In this document: positions 23,117 to 31,444 of the stretch, piece by piece
Numbering within the stretch: position 1 is the first letter of the stretch
Layout of the letters: each line of letters starts with the position of its first letter
Assembly: GCF_026017845.1 (NCBI RefSeq)
Contig: NZ_CP100416.1
Coordinates: 8,760,842-8,824,841, forward strand
DNA: 64,000 nucleotides
Direction of reading: 5' to 3'
Source: Amycolatopsis mediterranei
GTDB taxonomy: Bacteria; Actinomycetota; Actinomycetes; Mycobacteriales; Pseudonocardiaceae
Notes under the pieces: generated by a model
Database searches by the model: none
Told to the model about the DNA's origin: nothing
The model's input: only the letters and a program-made list of their open reading frames with translations
Made by a program: the position numbers and the translations under genes

Positions 23117-23604
23117 CGGTTTTCGATCCGGGCCTTGATCGCGGCGAGGTTGGTCTTCATCGCCGTCTCGAACTCCCGCATGCGGACGAAGACGATCTTC
23201 TGTTCCTTCTCCGGCATCCGGTCGATCGCGAACGACAGCCCGGACCGGCCGGGCCCCATCCGCATCCACTGGCTCAGGCGCGTGCCGCCGTTGTCCGGCT
23301 CGAGGGTGAACTTCCAGACGGCGCTGGGCTCGTCGGGATCCTGCACGGCCCACGCGAAGACGCGCGGCGCTTCGCACTCCACGACGTACGAGGTCGTCTC
23401 CCACTCGCCGAACGCCTCGTGCTTGCTGCGGCCGAGGAACTTGCGGCCTTCCTCGCACCACTCGACGGACTGGAGTTCCGCGCTCGTCTCGGGCATCAGC
23501 GTGATGTCCGAGACGACCGGCCAGACGTCCTCCGGCGCGGCGTCGATCCAGGTCGAGACCTCGGCCGTCGGCAGGTCGGCGTACCGCGCACCCGTCCACT
23601 CCAT
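23113..23604 (-). CDS. SRPBCC (START-like) family protein
   Basis: 163 residues from the ATG at 23604 (AGGGAG upstream). The polyketide-cyclase/START-like fold is seen in VSTWIDAAPEDVWPVVSDITLMPETSAELQSVEWCEEGR, YVVECEAPRVFAWAVQDPDEPSAVWKFTLEP and the C-terminal helix MREFETAMKTNLAAIKARIE. These proteins hold hydrophobic ligands in a deep cavity and act as binding, cyclase or regulatory proteins. The stop overlaps the LLM oxidoreductase start by four bases, so the two are translationally coupled. A palindrome with HxlR-operator features lies in its promoter region. Confidence 0.9.
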   Translation of the reverse strand: MEWTGARYADLPTAEVSTWIDAAPEDVWPVVSDITLMPETSAELQSVEWCEEGRKFLGRSKHEAFGEWETTSYVVECEAPRVFAWAVQDPDEPSAVWKFTLEPDNGGTRLSQWMRMGPGRSGLSFAIDRMPEKEQKIVFVRMREFETAMKTNLAAIKARIENR

Positions 23605-23644
23605 CGTGGTCGCACTCCCTTTCCGAAGGCTGCTGACCACGATA

Positions 23645-23672
23645 GTTGCGTAGATAGACCTACGCTGTCAAC
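23645..23672. promoter_or_regulatory. Candidate HxlR operator before the SRPBCC-LLM-Mo genes
   Basis: GCGTAG (23648-23653) and CTACGC (23660-23665) are inverted around ATAGAC, flanked by GTTG and CAAC. The site lies between the hxlR-type stop and the SRPBCC start, where G+C content falls. HxlR-family proteins bind such short dyads (family knowledge). Confidence 0.55.
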
Positions 23673-23674
23673 GG

Positions 23675-24178
23675 CTACTCCTGCCGCGCGAACCGCTCTT
23701 CGACGTCCGGGCGCTGCGCCAGCCGGGGCGGGAAGCCGGGGCCGCGGCGCATCCGCGTGTCGTCCGGCGTCATCGGTTCACGGCACTCGGCGCAGACGAT
23801 TTCGGCGTGCGTGTCGTGCCCGCAGGCGAGGTGGTGCACGGTGATCGGCGGGCCGGCCTCGCCCGCGAGCCACTTGTCACCCCAGCGGGTCATCGCGAGC
23901 AGCACCGGGTAGAAGTCGCGGCCCTTCTCGGTGAGCACGTAGTCGTGGCGCACCGGCTCGGTCTGGTACGGCACCTTTTCCAGCAGACCCTCGTCGACCA
24001 GCCGCTTGAGCCGGTCGGCGAGGGTGTTGCGCGCGATGCCGAGTGCCTGCTGGAACTCGTCGAAGCGGCGCACGCCGTAGAAGGCGTCCCGCAGCACCAG
24101 CGGGGTCCACCAGTCGCCGAGCAGATCCATGGTGCGCGCGATCGAGCACGGCCACTGCGCGAACGATGTCCGTTTCAT
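23675..24178 (-). CDS. HxlR-family transcriptional regulator
   Basis: 167 residues. The N-terminal winged helix starts with the family signature CSIARTMDLLGDWWTPLVLRDAF and continues FDEFQQALGIARNTLADRLKRLVDEGLLEKVPYQTEPVRHDYVLTEKGRD. Unlike minimal HxlR proteins (about 110 residues), it has a C-terminal part with ACGHDTHAEIVCAECREPM, a possible zinc or redox-sensitive Cys cluster. The gene is upstream of, and codirectional with, the SRPBCC, LLM and molybdopterin genes, and a dyad lies in the gap. The protein probably senses an aldehyde, quinone or other electrophile through its Cys residues and controls the operon (inference). Confidence 0.93.
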   Translation of the reverse strand: MKRTSFAQWPCSIARTMDLLGDWWTPLVLRDAFYGVRRFDEFQQALGIARNTLADRLKRLVDEGLLEKVPYQTEPVRHDYVLTEKGRDFYPVLLAMTRWGDKWLAGEAGPPITVHHLACGHDTHAEIVCAECREPMTPDDTRMRRGPGFPPRLAQRPDVEERFARQE

Positions 24179-24236
24179 GCGGCCGAGAGTACGCCGTTCC
24201 GGAAAAAGACTCAGCAGGTCAGCCGCGGTCCCGACG

Positions 24237-24617
24237 TCAAACGAGGTGGCCGGTGGTCACGTCGACGTGATCGGGGACCTCGTCGTGCGCGTCGCCGACC
24301 GAGAGCGTCCCCGCCGGCTCGACGAGCAGCACACTCGCCCCCGCCTTCGACGACGGCTTGTGGAACGTCCCCTTCGGGACCACGAAGACCTGCCCGCGCC
24401 CGAGCGTGACCACCCGTTCGCCGGGATCGCGCAGGCCGATCTCGATCTCGCCGTCGAGGACGAGGAAGAACTCGTCGGTGTGCTCGTGGACGTGCCAGAC
24501 GTGCTCGCCGTCGAACCGCGCGAGGCGGATGTCGTAGTCGTTGACGCGGGTGACGATGCGCGGGCTCCAAGCGGCGTCGAAGCTCGCGAGGACTTCGTTG
24601 AGGTCGATCGGGTTCAT
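24237..24617 (-). CDS. Cupin-domain protein
   Basis: 126 residues from the ATG at 24617 (GAGG nine bases upstream). The two cupin motifs are present: HVHEHTDEFFLVLDGEIEIG, with the His and Glu metal ligands, and GQVFVVPKGTFHKP with the last His. It is a single-domain cupin, usually a small dioxygenase, isomerase or binding protein. It is divergent from the GlxA-type regulator gene, whose start lies about 50 bases away, so it may be that regulator's target. Confidence 0.9.
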   Translation of the reverse strand: MNPIDLNEVLASFDAAWSPRIVTRVNDYDIRLARFDGEHVWHVHEHTDEFFLVLDGEIEIGLRDPGERVVTLGRGQVFVVPKGTFHKPSSKAGASVLLVEPAGTLSVGDAHDEVPDHVDVTTGHLV

Positions 24618-24669
24618 GCCGACCATCCTCGGCCTGGCTCCGGCGGCCGGGGAGTGCTAGGAATCGCAC

Positions 24670-25635
24670 ATGCCGCAAGAATTCTCGCACCGGGTCATCG
24701 CAATCGTCACCGAAGAGTCGAACCCCTTCGAGATGGGCGTGGCGACCGAGCTGTTCGGCCTCCGCCGCCCCGAACTCGACCGGCCCTGGTACGACTTCCA
24801 GCTCTGCTCGGCGACGCCCTCGGTCCGGATGAACCTCGGCATGTTCACGCTGTCCGGCGTCGCGGGCCTGGAGGCGGCCGACACGGCGGACACCCTGATC
24901 GTCCCGGCCCGCCCGGACACCGACGTCCCGACGGCCCCGGCGATCATCGAGGCGATCCGCCGGGCGGCCGCCCGCGGCGCCCGCTTGGTGAGCTTCTGCA
25001 CGGGAGCGTTCGCCCTCGCCGAGGCGGGCGTGCTGGACGGCAAGCGGGCGACGACCCATTGGCAGTGGGCGGCTTCGCTGGCCGCGAAGTTCCCGCTCGT
25101 GCGCTGGGAACCGGACGTGCTGTTCATCGACGAGGGCACCGTCCTGACGGCGGCGGGCAGCGCGGCCTCGCTCGACCTCGGCCTGCACATCATCCACCGC
25201 GACCACGGCGCCGAAGTCGTCAACGCGGTGAGCCGCCGCCTGGTGTTCACCGGCCACCGCGACGGCGGTCAGCGGCAGTTCATCGCGCGCCCGGTGCCCG
25301 CGGTGCCGGACACCTCGCTGGCCCCGGTCCTGGCGTGGGCCCTCGAGCGGCTGGGCACGCCGTTGACGATCACGGACCTGGCCACCCGCGCGGCGACCAG
25401 CCCGGCGACGCTGCACCGCAAGTTCCGCGCGGAACTGGGCACGACGCCCTTGGCGTGGCTGACAACGGAACGGGTGACGTTGGCGTGCCGCTTGATCGAG
25501 CGGGGCGAGCTGCGGCTGGACCGGGTGGCGGCGTTGAGCGGCTTCGGAACGGCAGCGAACCTGCGAGCGCAGCTACGGCGGCACACCGGTCTCAGCCCGA
25601 GTGCCTACCGCCGCCGTTTCGGCCCGGCGGCGTGA
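24670..25635 (+). CDS. GlxA-type AraC regulator (DJ-1/PfpI domain plus AraC helix-turn-helix)
   Basis: 321 residues. The N-terminal 170 residues form a DJ-1/PfpI-like fold (FEMGVATELFGLRRPELDR, LVSFCTGAFALAEAGVLDGKRATTHW) with the Cys elbow in SFCTGAF. The C-terminal 100 residues are an AraC/XylS DNA-binding domain with two helix-turn-helix units (ITDLATRAATSPATLHRKF, LDRVAALSGFGTAANLRAQLRRHTGLSPSAYRRRF). Such proteins sense amino acids or other small ligands and activate catabolic genes. The divergent cupin gene is the most likely target. The 3' end overlaps 44 bases of the TetR gene on the other strand. Confidence 0.93.
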   Translation: MPQEFSHRVIAIVTEESNPFEMGVATELFGLRRPELDRPWYDFQLCSATPSVRMNLGMFTLSGVAGLEAADTADTLIVPARPDTDVPTAPAIIEAIRRAAARGARLVSFCTGAFALAEAGVLDGKRATTHWQWAASLAAKFPLVRWEPDVLFIDEGTVLTAAGSAASLDLGLHIIHRDHGAEVVNAVSRRLVFTGHRDGGQRQFIARPVPAVPDTSLAPVLAWALERLGTPLTITDLATRAATSPATLHRKFRAELGTTPLAWLTTERVTLACRLIERGELRLDRVAALSGFGTAANLRAQLRRHTGLSPSAYRRRFGPAA

Positions 25636-26209
25636 TCCCGGCGAGCGCCTCGGCCAGCGCAGCCTGCTGCAGCCGGGCGGGGTAGGTCTTCGGGTCGGCC
25701 GCGGCCAGGACGTTCATCCCCTCCACCAGCGCCACCAGGCTCTTCGTCGTCAGCTCGAGCCGCTCGTCCGTCCACTCCGGACGGCAGGCCGCCACCAGCC
25801 GGTGGATGCGGGCCAGGAACGACCGGTTCGCCGCGCGGTGGCGTTCGGCCAGGTCGTCGTCGGCCAGGGCCGCCGCCAGGAAGCCCACCCAGACCCGGGA
25901 TTCCTCGTGGTGGCCGTGCGGGAGGTCCACCGCCTGGCCCAGCACCGCCGCGAGCGCGCCCGGCGCGTCCGCACACGCCGCTTCGGCCGCGTCCGCGCGG
26001 ACCGCCGTGCGGGCGTACAGCAGGTCACGTGCGTGCAGCAGCAACGCCTTCTTCGTCGGGAACGCGTGCATCACCAGGCCGGTGGTGCAGCCGGCGCGCT
26101 CGGCGACCGCGCGCAGGGTGAGCCCCGGCAGGCCGTTGTCGGCGAGCACCTGCCAGGTCGCGTTCGACAGCAGCTCTCGCTGTGCCCGGACGTCACGCTG
26201 CTTCGGCAT
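25592..26209 (-). CDS. TetR-family regulator
   Basis: 205 residues from the ATG at 26209 after an AAGGAGG ribosome-binding site. The helix-turn-helix is LTLRAVAERAGCTTGLVMHAFPTKKALLLHARDLL. The C-terminal domain contains VWVGFLAAALADDDLAERHRAANRSFLARIHRLV, of the TetR_C_6/BetI-like type. It is divergent from a GNAT acetyltransferase gene, and a palindromic array lies between the two starts, so both are probably controlled by this protein. The C-terminal coding end overlaps the regulator gene to its left on the opposite strand. Confidence 0.92.
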   Translation of the reverse strand: MPKQRDVRAQRELLSNATWQVLADNGLPGLTLRAVAERAGCTTGLVMHAFPTKKALLLHARDLLYARTAVRADAAEAACADAPGALAAVLGQAVDLPHGHHEESRVWVGFLAAALADDDLAERHRAANRSFLARIHRLVAACRPEWTDERLELTTKSLVALVEGMNVLAAADPKTYPARLQQAALAEALAGITPPGRNGGGRHSG

Positions 26210-26229
26210 CGAGCCTCCTTCACGGGAAG

Positions 26230-26260
26230 CGTAACAGGTGCTACGGTAACGATTGTTACG
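26230..26260. promoter_or_regulatory. Shared operator between TetR and GNAT genes
   Basis: CGTAACA (26230-26236) is the perfect inverted repeat of TGTTACG (26254-26260), and a closer pair GTAAC-GATT-GTTAC spans 26246-26259. The site is placed 20 bases from each gene start and lies in a dip of G+C content. It is a probable operator of the divergent TetR. Confidence 0.65.
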
Positions 26261-26279
26261 AAACAGGGAGGGTGCTTCG

Positions 26280-26744
26280 ATGATCGACTGCACACTGACG
26301 ATCACCCCGGTGACCTGGGACGATCCCGACGCCGTCCGCCTGCGCGAAGCCCAGCGGACCGAACTCGACGCCCGCTACGGCTCCGACGACCACGAACCCG
26401 GCGCGGTCCCCACCGCCGAAACCGTCGCCGTGTTCCTGCTCGCGCGGGACGCCGGCGGCACCGCCGTGGGCTGCGGCGGGCTGCGGCTGCTCGGCCCCGG
26501 GTCGGGCGAGATCAAGCGCATGTACGTCGAGCCGGCGGCCCGCGGCACCGGCGTCGCGGCCGCCCTGCTGCGCGCCCTCGAAGACCACGCGCGGCGCCTC
26601 GGGATCCCCCGGCTGCTGCTGGAGACCGGCGCCTGGCAGCCGGACGCGATCCGCTTCTACCAGCGCGAAGGCTACGAGCCGATCGAGGCGTACGGGCCTT
26701 ACCGCGGCGAACCGCTTTCCCGCTGCTTCGCCCGCGACCTGTGA
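26280..26744 (+). CDS. GNAT family N-acetyltransferase
   Basis: 154 residues from the ATG at 26280 (GGGAGGG upstream). The acetyl-CoA-binding motif A is KRMYVEPAARGTGVAAALLRALEDHARRLG, matching R/Q-x-x-G-x-G/A, and motif B is IRFYQREGYEPIEAYGPY. It will transfer an acetyl group to an amine on a small molecule or protein. It is divergent from a TetR gene sharing its operator, which suggests induction by a toxic or signalling compound. The substrate is unknown. Confidence 0.92.
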   Translation: MIDCTLTITPVTWDDPDAVRLREAQRTELDARYGSDDHEPGAVPTAETVAVFLLARDAGGTAVGCGGLRLLGPGSGEIKRMYVEPAARGTGVAAALLRALEDHARRLGIPRLLLETGAWQPDAIRFYQREGYEPIEAYGPYRGEPLSRCFARDL

Positions 26745-26853
26745 TCGGTTTTCCGATGGCCGGCCCAAGCCGGGCTATTGGCGGGCGGGGGCACTCCGGG
26801 CCTACCGTCGAAGGCACGGCGCTCTGCCGTTCCTTCACGAACCGGAGTTTCCC

Positions 26854-27750
26854 TTGCGCATGAAGCAGATCGGCGTCGCGCTGGCCGCGGCCGCCGCACT
26901 GGCCGTTCCGGCCGCACCCGCCCAAGCGGCGTCCAGGATCATCCCGCTCGACCTCTCCGCCGGGCAGCAGCCCGAGAACATCGCACTGGAGCCCGACGGC
27001 TCCGCCGACCTCACCTTCGCCTACACCGGGGAAATCGGCCGGGTCACGCCCGGCGGGCAGATCGGTGTCCTCGCCCGCATCCCGGTCCCCGCCGACGGCG
27101 ACGTCCCGGTGGTGCACCGGAAACTATTCCTCGGCGGCATCGTCCGCGCCCCCGGCGGCGACCTGTACGTGGCCGTTTCGACCGGCACGGCGGCCACCGG
27201 CCTCTACCGCGTGCGCCCCGGCGCCGCGCCGGTGCAGGTGGCCGCGCTGCCGCCGGCCGGTTTCCAGAACGGCGTCGCGCGCGATCCCGCCAGCGGTGAC
27301 ATCTTCGTCGCCGATTCGTTCGGCTCGGTAGTCCGGCGCGTCTCCCCGCGCACCGGGCGGGTCACCGACTGGGCCACCGGCGAACTGCTCGCCCCGGTCG
27401 GCGGCTTCGGCGCGAACGGCGTGAAAGTCCACGACGGCGCGCTCTGGGTGTCCAACCTGGATCGCGGCACCCTCGTCCGGTTCCCGCTCAGCGGCGCACC
27501 CGGCCGGGTCGTGGCCTCGGGTCTCGGGCCGGTCGACGACTTCGCCTTCCACGGCGAGGACGTCGTCGCGGCGGTCAACCAGGAGAACCGGGTCGTCACC
27601 GTCGGCCGCGACGGGGTCCGGACCATCCTGTCCATTTCGGATGGGCTGGCCAACCCGACGTCGGTGGCCGTGCGCGGCAACACGCTGTACGTGGCCGACA
27701 GCGCCTACTTCGGCGGATCGCCCAACCTGCTGCGCACCCGGCTGAAATGA
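26854..27750 (+). CDS. Secreted beta-propeller protein (SMP-30/NHL-like)
   Basis: 298 residues with a cleavable signal peptide: MRMKQIGVALAAAAALAVPAAPAQA, cleavage probably after AQA. I take the TTG at 26854 (GGAG six bases upstream); the ATG at 26860 is an alternative. The mature protein consists of repeated beta strands ending in patterns such as GEIGRVTPGGQIGVLARI, NGVARDPASGDIFVADSF, GLYRVRPGAAPVQVAALP and LANPTSVAVRGNTLYVADS, typical of six-bladed propellers such as SMP-30/gluconolactonase and ScyD. It is exported and may bind a ligand or act as a lactonase. No partner gene is evident. Confidence 0.87.
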   Translation: MRMKQIGVALAAAAALAVPAAPAQAASRIIPLDLSAGQQPENIALEPDGSADLTFAYTGEIGRVTPGGQIGVLARIPVPADGDVPVVHRKLFLGGIVRAPGGDLYVAVSTGTAATGLYRVRPGAAPVQVAALPPAGFQNGVARDPASGDIFVADSFGSVVRRVSPRTGRVTDWATGELLAPVGGFGANGVKVHDGALWVSNLDRGTLVRFPLSGAPGRVVASGLGPVDDFAFHGEDVVAAVNQENRVVTVGRDGVRTILSISDGLANPTSVAVRGNTLYVADSAYFGGSPNLLRTRLK

Positions 27751-27981
27751 GCGTGCATCCGCACGCCGATTGTGCACGCGCTTTCCGTGATCTCCGGGAA
27801 ACGGTTGCTGGGAACCAAATCCACCGGTAAGTTGACGGGCCCCGGTGTTCGGTCATCGGTCACCGGGGTTTGCGCTGCTCGGCGGAGCGGGGAGGCCACC
27901 GCCGAGAGAGCGCTTTCCGGCGGTAGGGGTCACCGCCGGGTGCAGGAGGGAATCAGTGCCTTGGTGTTGCGGGGAACGGTC

Positions 27982-28311
27982 ATGGCCGAGCACGTGACCG
28001 AGCCGTACGTGGTCGGCCTGGAAGCCATCGCGGGTGAGCTGCTGCGCGGCAAGTGGTGTGTCTACCTGCACGAATGGCTCGGTGACGAGCTCGATTTGCC
28101 CACCTGGCAGGCCGAGGTGGCCGCCCTCGCCGAGTACGCCGGCGTCGAGGTGTGCTTCGTCGAGATCCCGCGCAAGGACATGACGCTGGTGGCGAACGTG
28201 CGCGCCCTGCCCAGCTTCGAGCAGGTCACCGAGTCGGTGGCCGCCCTCGAGCACTACCGGGGACTCGGCGCGGGCAGCCGGAGCGTCGTCTTCCGCCGGT
28301 CGGCCCAGTGA
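27982..28311 (+). CDS. Conserved-looking small protein of unknown function
   Basis: 109 residues from the ATG at 27982, preceded by GGGGAAC. An upstream extension in the same frame to 27772 exists but has poor coding character. The sequence EAIAGELLRGKWCVYLHEWLGDELDLPTWQAEVAALAEYAGVEVCFVEIPRKD shows a compact alpha/beta domain. No known motif and no membrane segment. It lies between a secreted propeller gene and an MFS transporter gene on the same strand. I do not recognise a family. Confidence 0.6.
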   Translation: MAEHVTEPYVVGLEAIAGELLRGKWCVYLHEWLGDELDLPTWQAEVAALAEYAGVEVCFVEIPRKDMTLVANVRALPSFEQVTESVAALEHYRGLGAGSRSVVFRRSAQ

Positions 28312-28362
28312 CCGGAGCGCCGGCCCGTCCGGCTCGGCCGTCCCGGTAACCGGAACGGACCA

Positions 28363-28376
28363 GGTTGACTTCAACC
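28363..28376. promoter_or_regulatory. Dyad overlapping a -35-like element upstream of the MFS gene
   Basis: GGTTGACTTCAACC is a perfect 6+2+6 inverted repeat containing TTGACT, a good -35 hexamer. A TTTTAC sequence about 17 bases further could be the -10. MerR- and MarR-type regulators bind such sites. No regulator gene is adjacent. Confidence 0.45.
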
Positions 28377-28402
28377 TTCCTGGAACTTTTACCGTCGGCA
28401 CC

Positions 28403-29788
28403 ATGACCGATCTCCGCACCGCGCCGCCGCCGATCCCGCGCACTGTCTGGATCGCGTCCGGGGTGATGGCACTGGGCGGCTTCCTGGGCAACATGGACGC
28501 TTCGATCGTCGCCGTCGGGCTCGAATCGATGCGGGACAGCCTCGGCGTCGCCCTCGTCGGGATCCAGTGGGTCGCGACGGCGTACCTGCTGGGTCTGTCG
28601 GCCGCGCTCCCGCTCACCCCGTGGCTCGGGCGCAAGTTCGGCGCCGGACGGCTGTGGCTCGGCGCGCTGGCCGCGTTCCTGCTCACGTCGGTGGCGTGCG
28701 CCCTCGCCCCGGACGCGGGCACGCTGATCGCCGTCCGGGCCGTGCAGGGCATGGCCGCCGGCGTCATGGTCACCGCCGGGCAGACCGTGATCGGGCTGGC
28801 CGTCGGCCCGGAACGGCTGGGCCGCACCATGGGCACGCTGGCGCTCGTGGTCGGGCTCGCGCCGGTCGTCGGGCCGAGCGTCGGCGGCTTCCTGCTCGCG
28901 CACTTTTCGTGGCCGGTGCTGTTCTGGCTGAACCTCCCGCTCGGGCTCCTCGCGTTCGGCCTGGCGCTGCGGTACGTGCCGCGCGGCGACCGGCAGCAGC
29001 CGCCGCCGATGGACTGGCGCGGCCTCGCCATGGTGTCGCTCGGCCTGCCACTGCTCGTGTACGCGCTCACCGAACTGGCCACCCCCAGCTCGCTCGACAT
29101 CGCTCTCGCGGCCATCGGCACGGCCGTCATGGGCCTGTTCACCTGGTGGTCGCTGCGCACCACCCATCCGGTGCTGCAGCTGCGGCTCGCCGCACGGCCG
29201 GTACTGGGTTCCGCGCTCGCGTCCGTGCTGCTCGGCGGCGCCGGGATGTTCGGCGCGGTCCTGCTGCTGCCGCTGTGGTTCCAGGTCCGGCTCGGTGCCG
29301 GGCCCGCCGAGACCGGGGTTCTGCTCGCGCCGATGGGGCTGGCCACGACGGGGTTCGTGTTCGTGGCCGGGCGGCTCACCGACCGGTACGGCGGCGGCAC
29401 CGTCGCGCTCACCGGGTCACTGGTGGTGCTGGCGAGCACGCTGCCGTTCCCGTGGCTCGGCCCGGACTCGCCGATGTGGCTGATCCAGGCCCTGCTCCTG
29501 GTCCGCGGCGCCGGGCTCGGGCTTTCGATCATGCCCGCGTCGACGGCGGCGTACGCGTCGGTCGGCGCCGGCGAGCTGGGCCACGCGACCGCGCTGGTGA
29601 ACATCGTCATGCGCGTCGGCGGCGCACTCGGCGGCGCGCTGTGCGTGATCGTGCTGTCCCAGGGCCTGAGCGCCGGCCCGGCGACCGGGTTCGGCTGGGC
29701 CTTCGGCGTCCTGGCGGTGCTGTGCGTGCTCGGCGTGCTGGCCGCGGCCCGGCTCCGCCGAGCGTCCACAGTGGACGCGAAGGGGTGA
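28403..29788 (+). CDS. MFS transporter, DHA2 (EmrB/QacA) drug:H+ antiporter type
   Basis: 461 residues with about 14 hydrophobic helices. DHA2-type features include LGNMDASIVAVGLESMRDSLG at the first helix (motif D1), TPWLGRKFGAGRLWL (motif A) and AVRAVQGMAAGVMVTAGQTVIGLAVGPERLGRTMGTLALVVGLAPVVGPSVGGFL (motif C with GPxxGG). It is an inner-membrane exporter of hydrophobic or cationic drugs, dyes or secondary metabolites. A dyad in its promoter suggests regulation. It is a single gene, and no biosynthetic genes are near. Confidence 0.93.
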   Translation: MTDLRTAPPPIPRTVWIASGVMALGGFLGNMDASIVAVGLESMRDSLGVALVGIQWVATAYLLGLSAALPLTPWLGRKFGAGRLWLGALAAFLLTSVACALAPDAGTLIAVRAVQGMAAGVMVTAGQTVIGLAVGPERLGRTMGTLALVVGLAPVVGPSVGGFLLAHFSWPVLFWLNLPLGLLAFGLALRYVPRGDRQQPPPMDWRGLAMVSLGLPLLVYALTELATPSSLDIALAAIGTAVMGLFTWWSLRTTHPVLQLRLAARPVLGSALASVLLGGAGMFGAVLLLPLWFQVRLGAGPAETGVLLAPMGLATTGFVFVAGRLTDRYGGGTVALTGSLVVLASTLPFPWLGPDSPMWLIQALLLVRGAGLGLSIMPASTAAYASVGAGELGHATALVNIVMRVGGALGGALCVIVLSQGLSAGPATGFGWAFGVLAVLCVLGVLAAARLRRASTVDAKG

Positions 29789-29870
29789 CTCACCTGGGAA
29801 GCTGGCGGGATCATCGGAACGGTGATTTGCTGGAGTGGGTCGAGTACTGTCGGTGAGGGGGAGGACGGCG

Positions 29871-31358
29871 ATGGCGGGGGTGCGCAAGCGGCTGGTGACG
29901 GCCGCGGCGGTGACGGCGGTGTTGGGGAGCCTGCTGGCGGCAACGCCCGCTTCGGCCGCGGAATCCGTCGACTGGCAGCCGTGCGCCGACGCGCCCGGCG
30001 TCGACTGCGCCGCGGTGACCGTGCCGGTGGACTGGGCCCACCCGGACCACGGCACCACGTCCGTCGCGCTCGCGCGGCGCAAAGCCACGGACCCCCAGGC
30101 CCGGATCGGCTCGGTCCTGATGGACCCGGGCGGCCCCGGCGGCTCGGGCACCGAGCAGGTCAAGACCGGCTGGTCTCTCTCGCCCGAGATCACCCGGCGC
30201 TTCGACACCGTGGGGTTCGACCCGCGCGGTGTCGGCGCCAGCACTCCGATCTCGTGCGGGCTCGAGGAGCTGATCGCCGACCACCCGCGGATGCCGCGCA
30301 ACCAGGCCGAGTTCGAGCAGCTCGCGGAGTACAACCGGAAGCTCGGCGAGAGCTGCAACCGCCTTTCCGGGCCACTGGGGCAGTTCGGCGACACGAAGAG
30401 CGTCGCGCGGGACATGGACGCCATCCGCGTCGCGCTCGGCGAGCCGAAGCTGACTTACTACGGCGTTTCCTACGGCACGCTGATGGGCCAGCAGTACGCG
30501 GAGCTGTTCCCGGACAAGATCCGCGCGCTCGTGCTGGACAGCAACATGGACCACTCGCAGTCCACCGCGGCCGAGTTCCTGATCAGCGAAACCCGCTCGG
30601 TGCAAGCGGAGTTCGGCGAGTTCGTGGCGTGGTGCAACCGGACGCCGAGCTGCGCGCTGCACGGCCGCGACGTCTCCAAGCTGACCCGCGACCTGCAGGA
30701 CAAGGCCGCGCGCGGGGAGCTCAAGGATCCGCAGAGCGAAGAGGTGATCGAGCCGCTGGACCTCGCGTCGATCTTCCAGGGCAACTTCTACACCCCGAGC
30801 TGGGGCAGGCTCGCGAACGTGCTCAAGTCGCTGGCGGACGGCACGGCACCGGCCGCATCGGCCCGGCTGCGCGGCGAAATCCCGATCAATTACGTCTTCC
30901 AGAGCGTGTTCTGCGACGACTGGCGCATGCCGGTGCACAACTTCGCGGAGCTGGAGACGTATCGCCGGGTGGCGGCGGCGTTCGCCCCGGACGTCAAGGT
31001 CAACTCCCTGGGCTGGCGGGCGGTCACCGGCTGCATCGGCTGGCCGAACCACACCAGCAACCCGCAGCACCCGCTGCAGGTGCACGGCGCGCCTCCGTTG
31101 CTGGTGTTGAGCAGCCGCTACGACCCGGCGACGCCGTACGCGTGGTCGCAGGCGGTGGCCCGGCAGACGGGCAACACGCTGCTGACTTACGACGGTTGGG
31201 GCCACGGCGCGTACTTCAAGAACAGCGCGTGCGTGACGAAGGCGACCGACGACTACCTGATCACCGGAAAGCTGCCGGCACCGGGCACGCACTGCGCAGC
31301 GGTCGAGCCACCGGTGACGGCGCTGGCCGCACAGCCGCCCTCGACGATCGGCTTCTGA
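29871..31358 (+). CDS. Secreted tripeptidyl aminopeptidase (alpha/beta hydrolase, TAP-like)
   Basis: 495 residues from the ATG at 29871 (GGGGGAGGA upstream). A signal peptide is seen in KRLVTAAAVTAVLGSLLAATPASAAES. The alpha/beta-hydrolase core has the oxyanion region DPGGPGGSG, the nucleophile elbow GVSYGTLMG (Ser), and a C-terminal TAP-like domain carrying the Asp (LVLSSRYDPATPY) and His (YDGWGHGAYF) of the triad. It is like Streptomyces Tap/SlpD enzymes, which cut tripeptides from the amino end of peptides outside the cell. Several Cys residues suggest disulfides. It is separated from the next gene by an IS66 remnant. Confidence 0.93.
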   Translation: MAGVRKRLVTAAAVTAVLGSLLAATPASAAESVDWQPCADAPGVDCAAVTVPVDWAHPDHGTTSVALARRKATDPQARIGSVLMDPGGPGGSGTEQVKTGWSLSPEITRRFDTVGFDPRGVGASTPISCGLEELIADHPRMPRNQAEFEQLAEYNRKLGESCNRLSGPLGQFGDTKSVARDMDAIRVALGEPKLTYYGVSYGTLMGQQYAELFPDKIRALVLDSNMDHSQSTAAEFLISETRSVQAEFGEFVAWCNRTPSCALHGRDVSKLTRDLQDKAARGELKDPQSEEVIEPLDLASIFQGNFYTPSWGRLANVLKSLADGTAPAASARLRGEIPINYVFQSVFCDDWRMPVHNFAELETYRRVAAAFAPDVKVNSLGWRAVTGCIGWPNHTSNPQHPLQVHGAPPLLVLSSRYDPATPYAWSQAVARQTGNTLLTYDGWGHGAYFKNSACVTKATDDYLITGKLPAPGTHCAAVEPPVTALAAQPPSTIGF

Positions 31359-31436
31359 AACCGGCTCGCCACGCTTTCGTTTGCCCTGCCGGACTTTCCG
31401 GTGTTCCAGGGTCCGGACAGTGGTTTATCCTTTACA

Positions 31437-31444
31437 CCCTTTCG
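31437..31444 (+). repeat. Target-site duplication, left copy
   Basis: CCCTTTCG immediately precedes the left inverted repeat of the IS66-like element; the same 8 bases follow the right inverted repeat at 32525-32532. Eight bases is the standard IS66 duplication. Confidence 0.9.
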
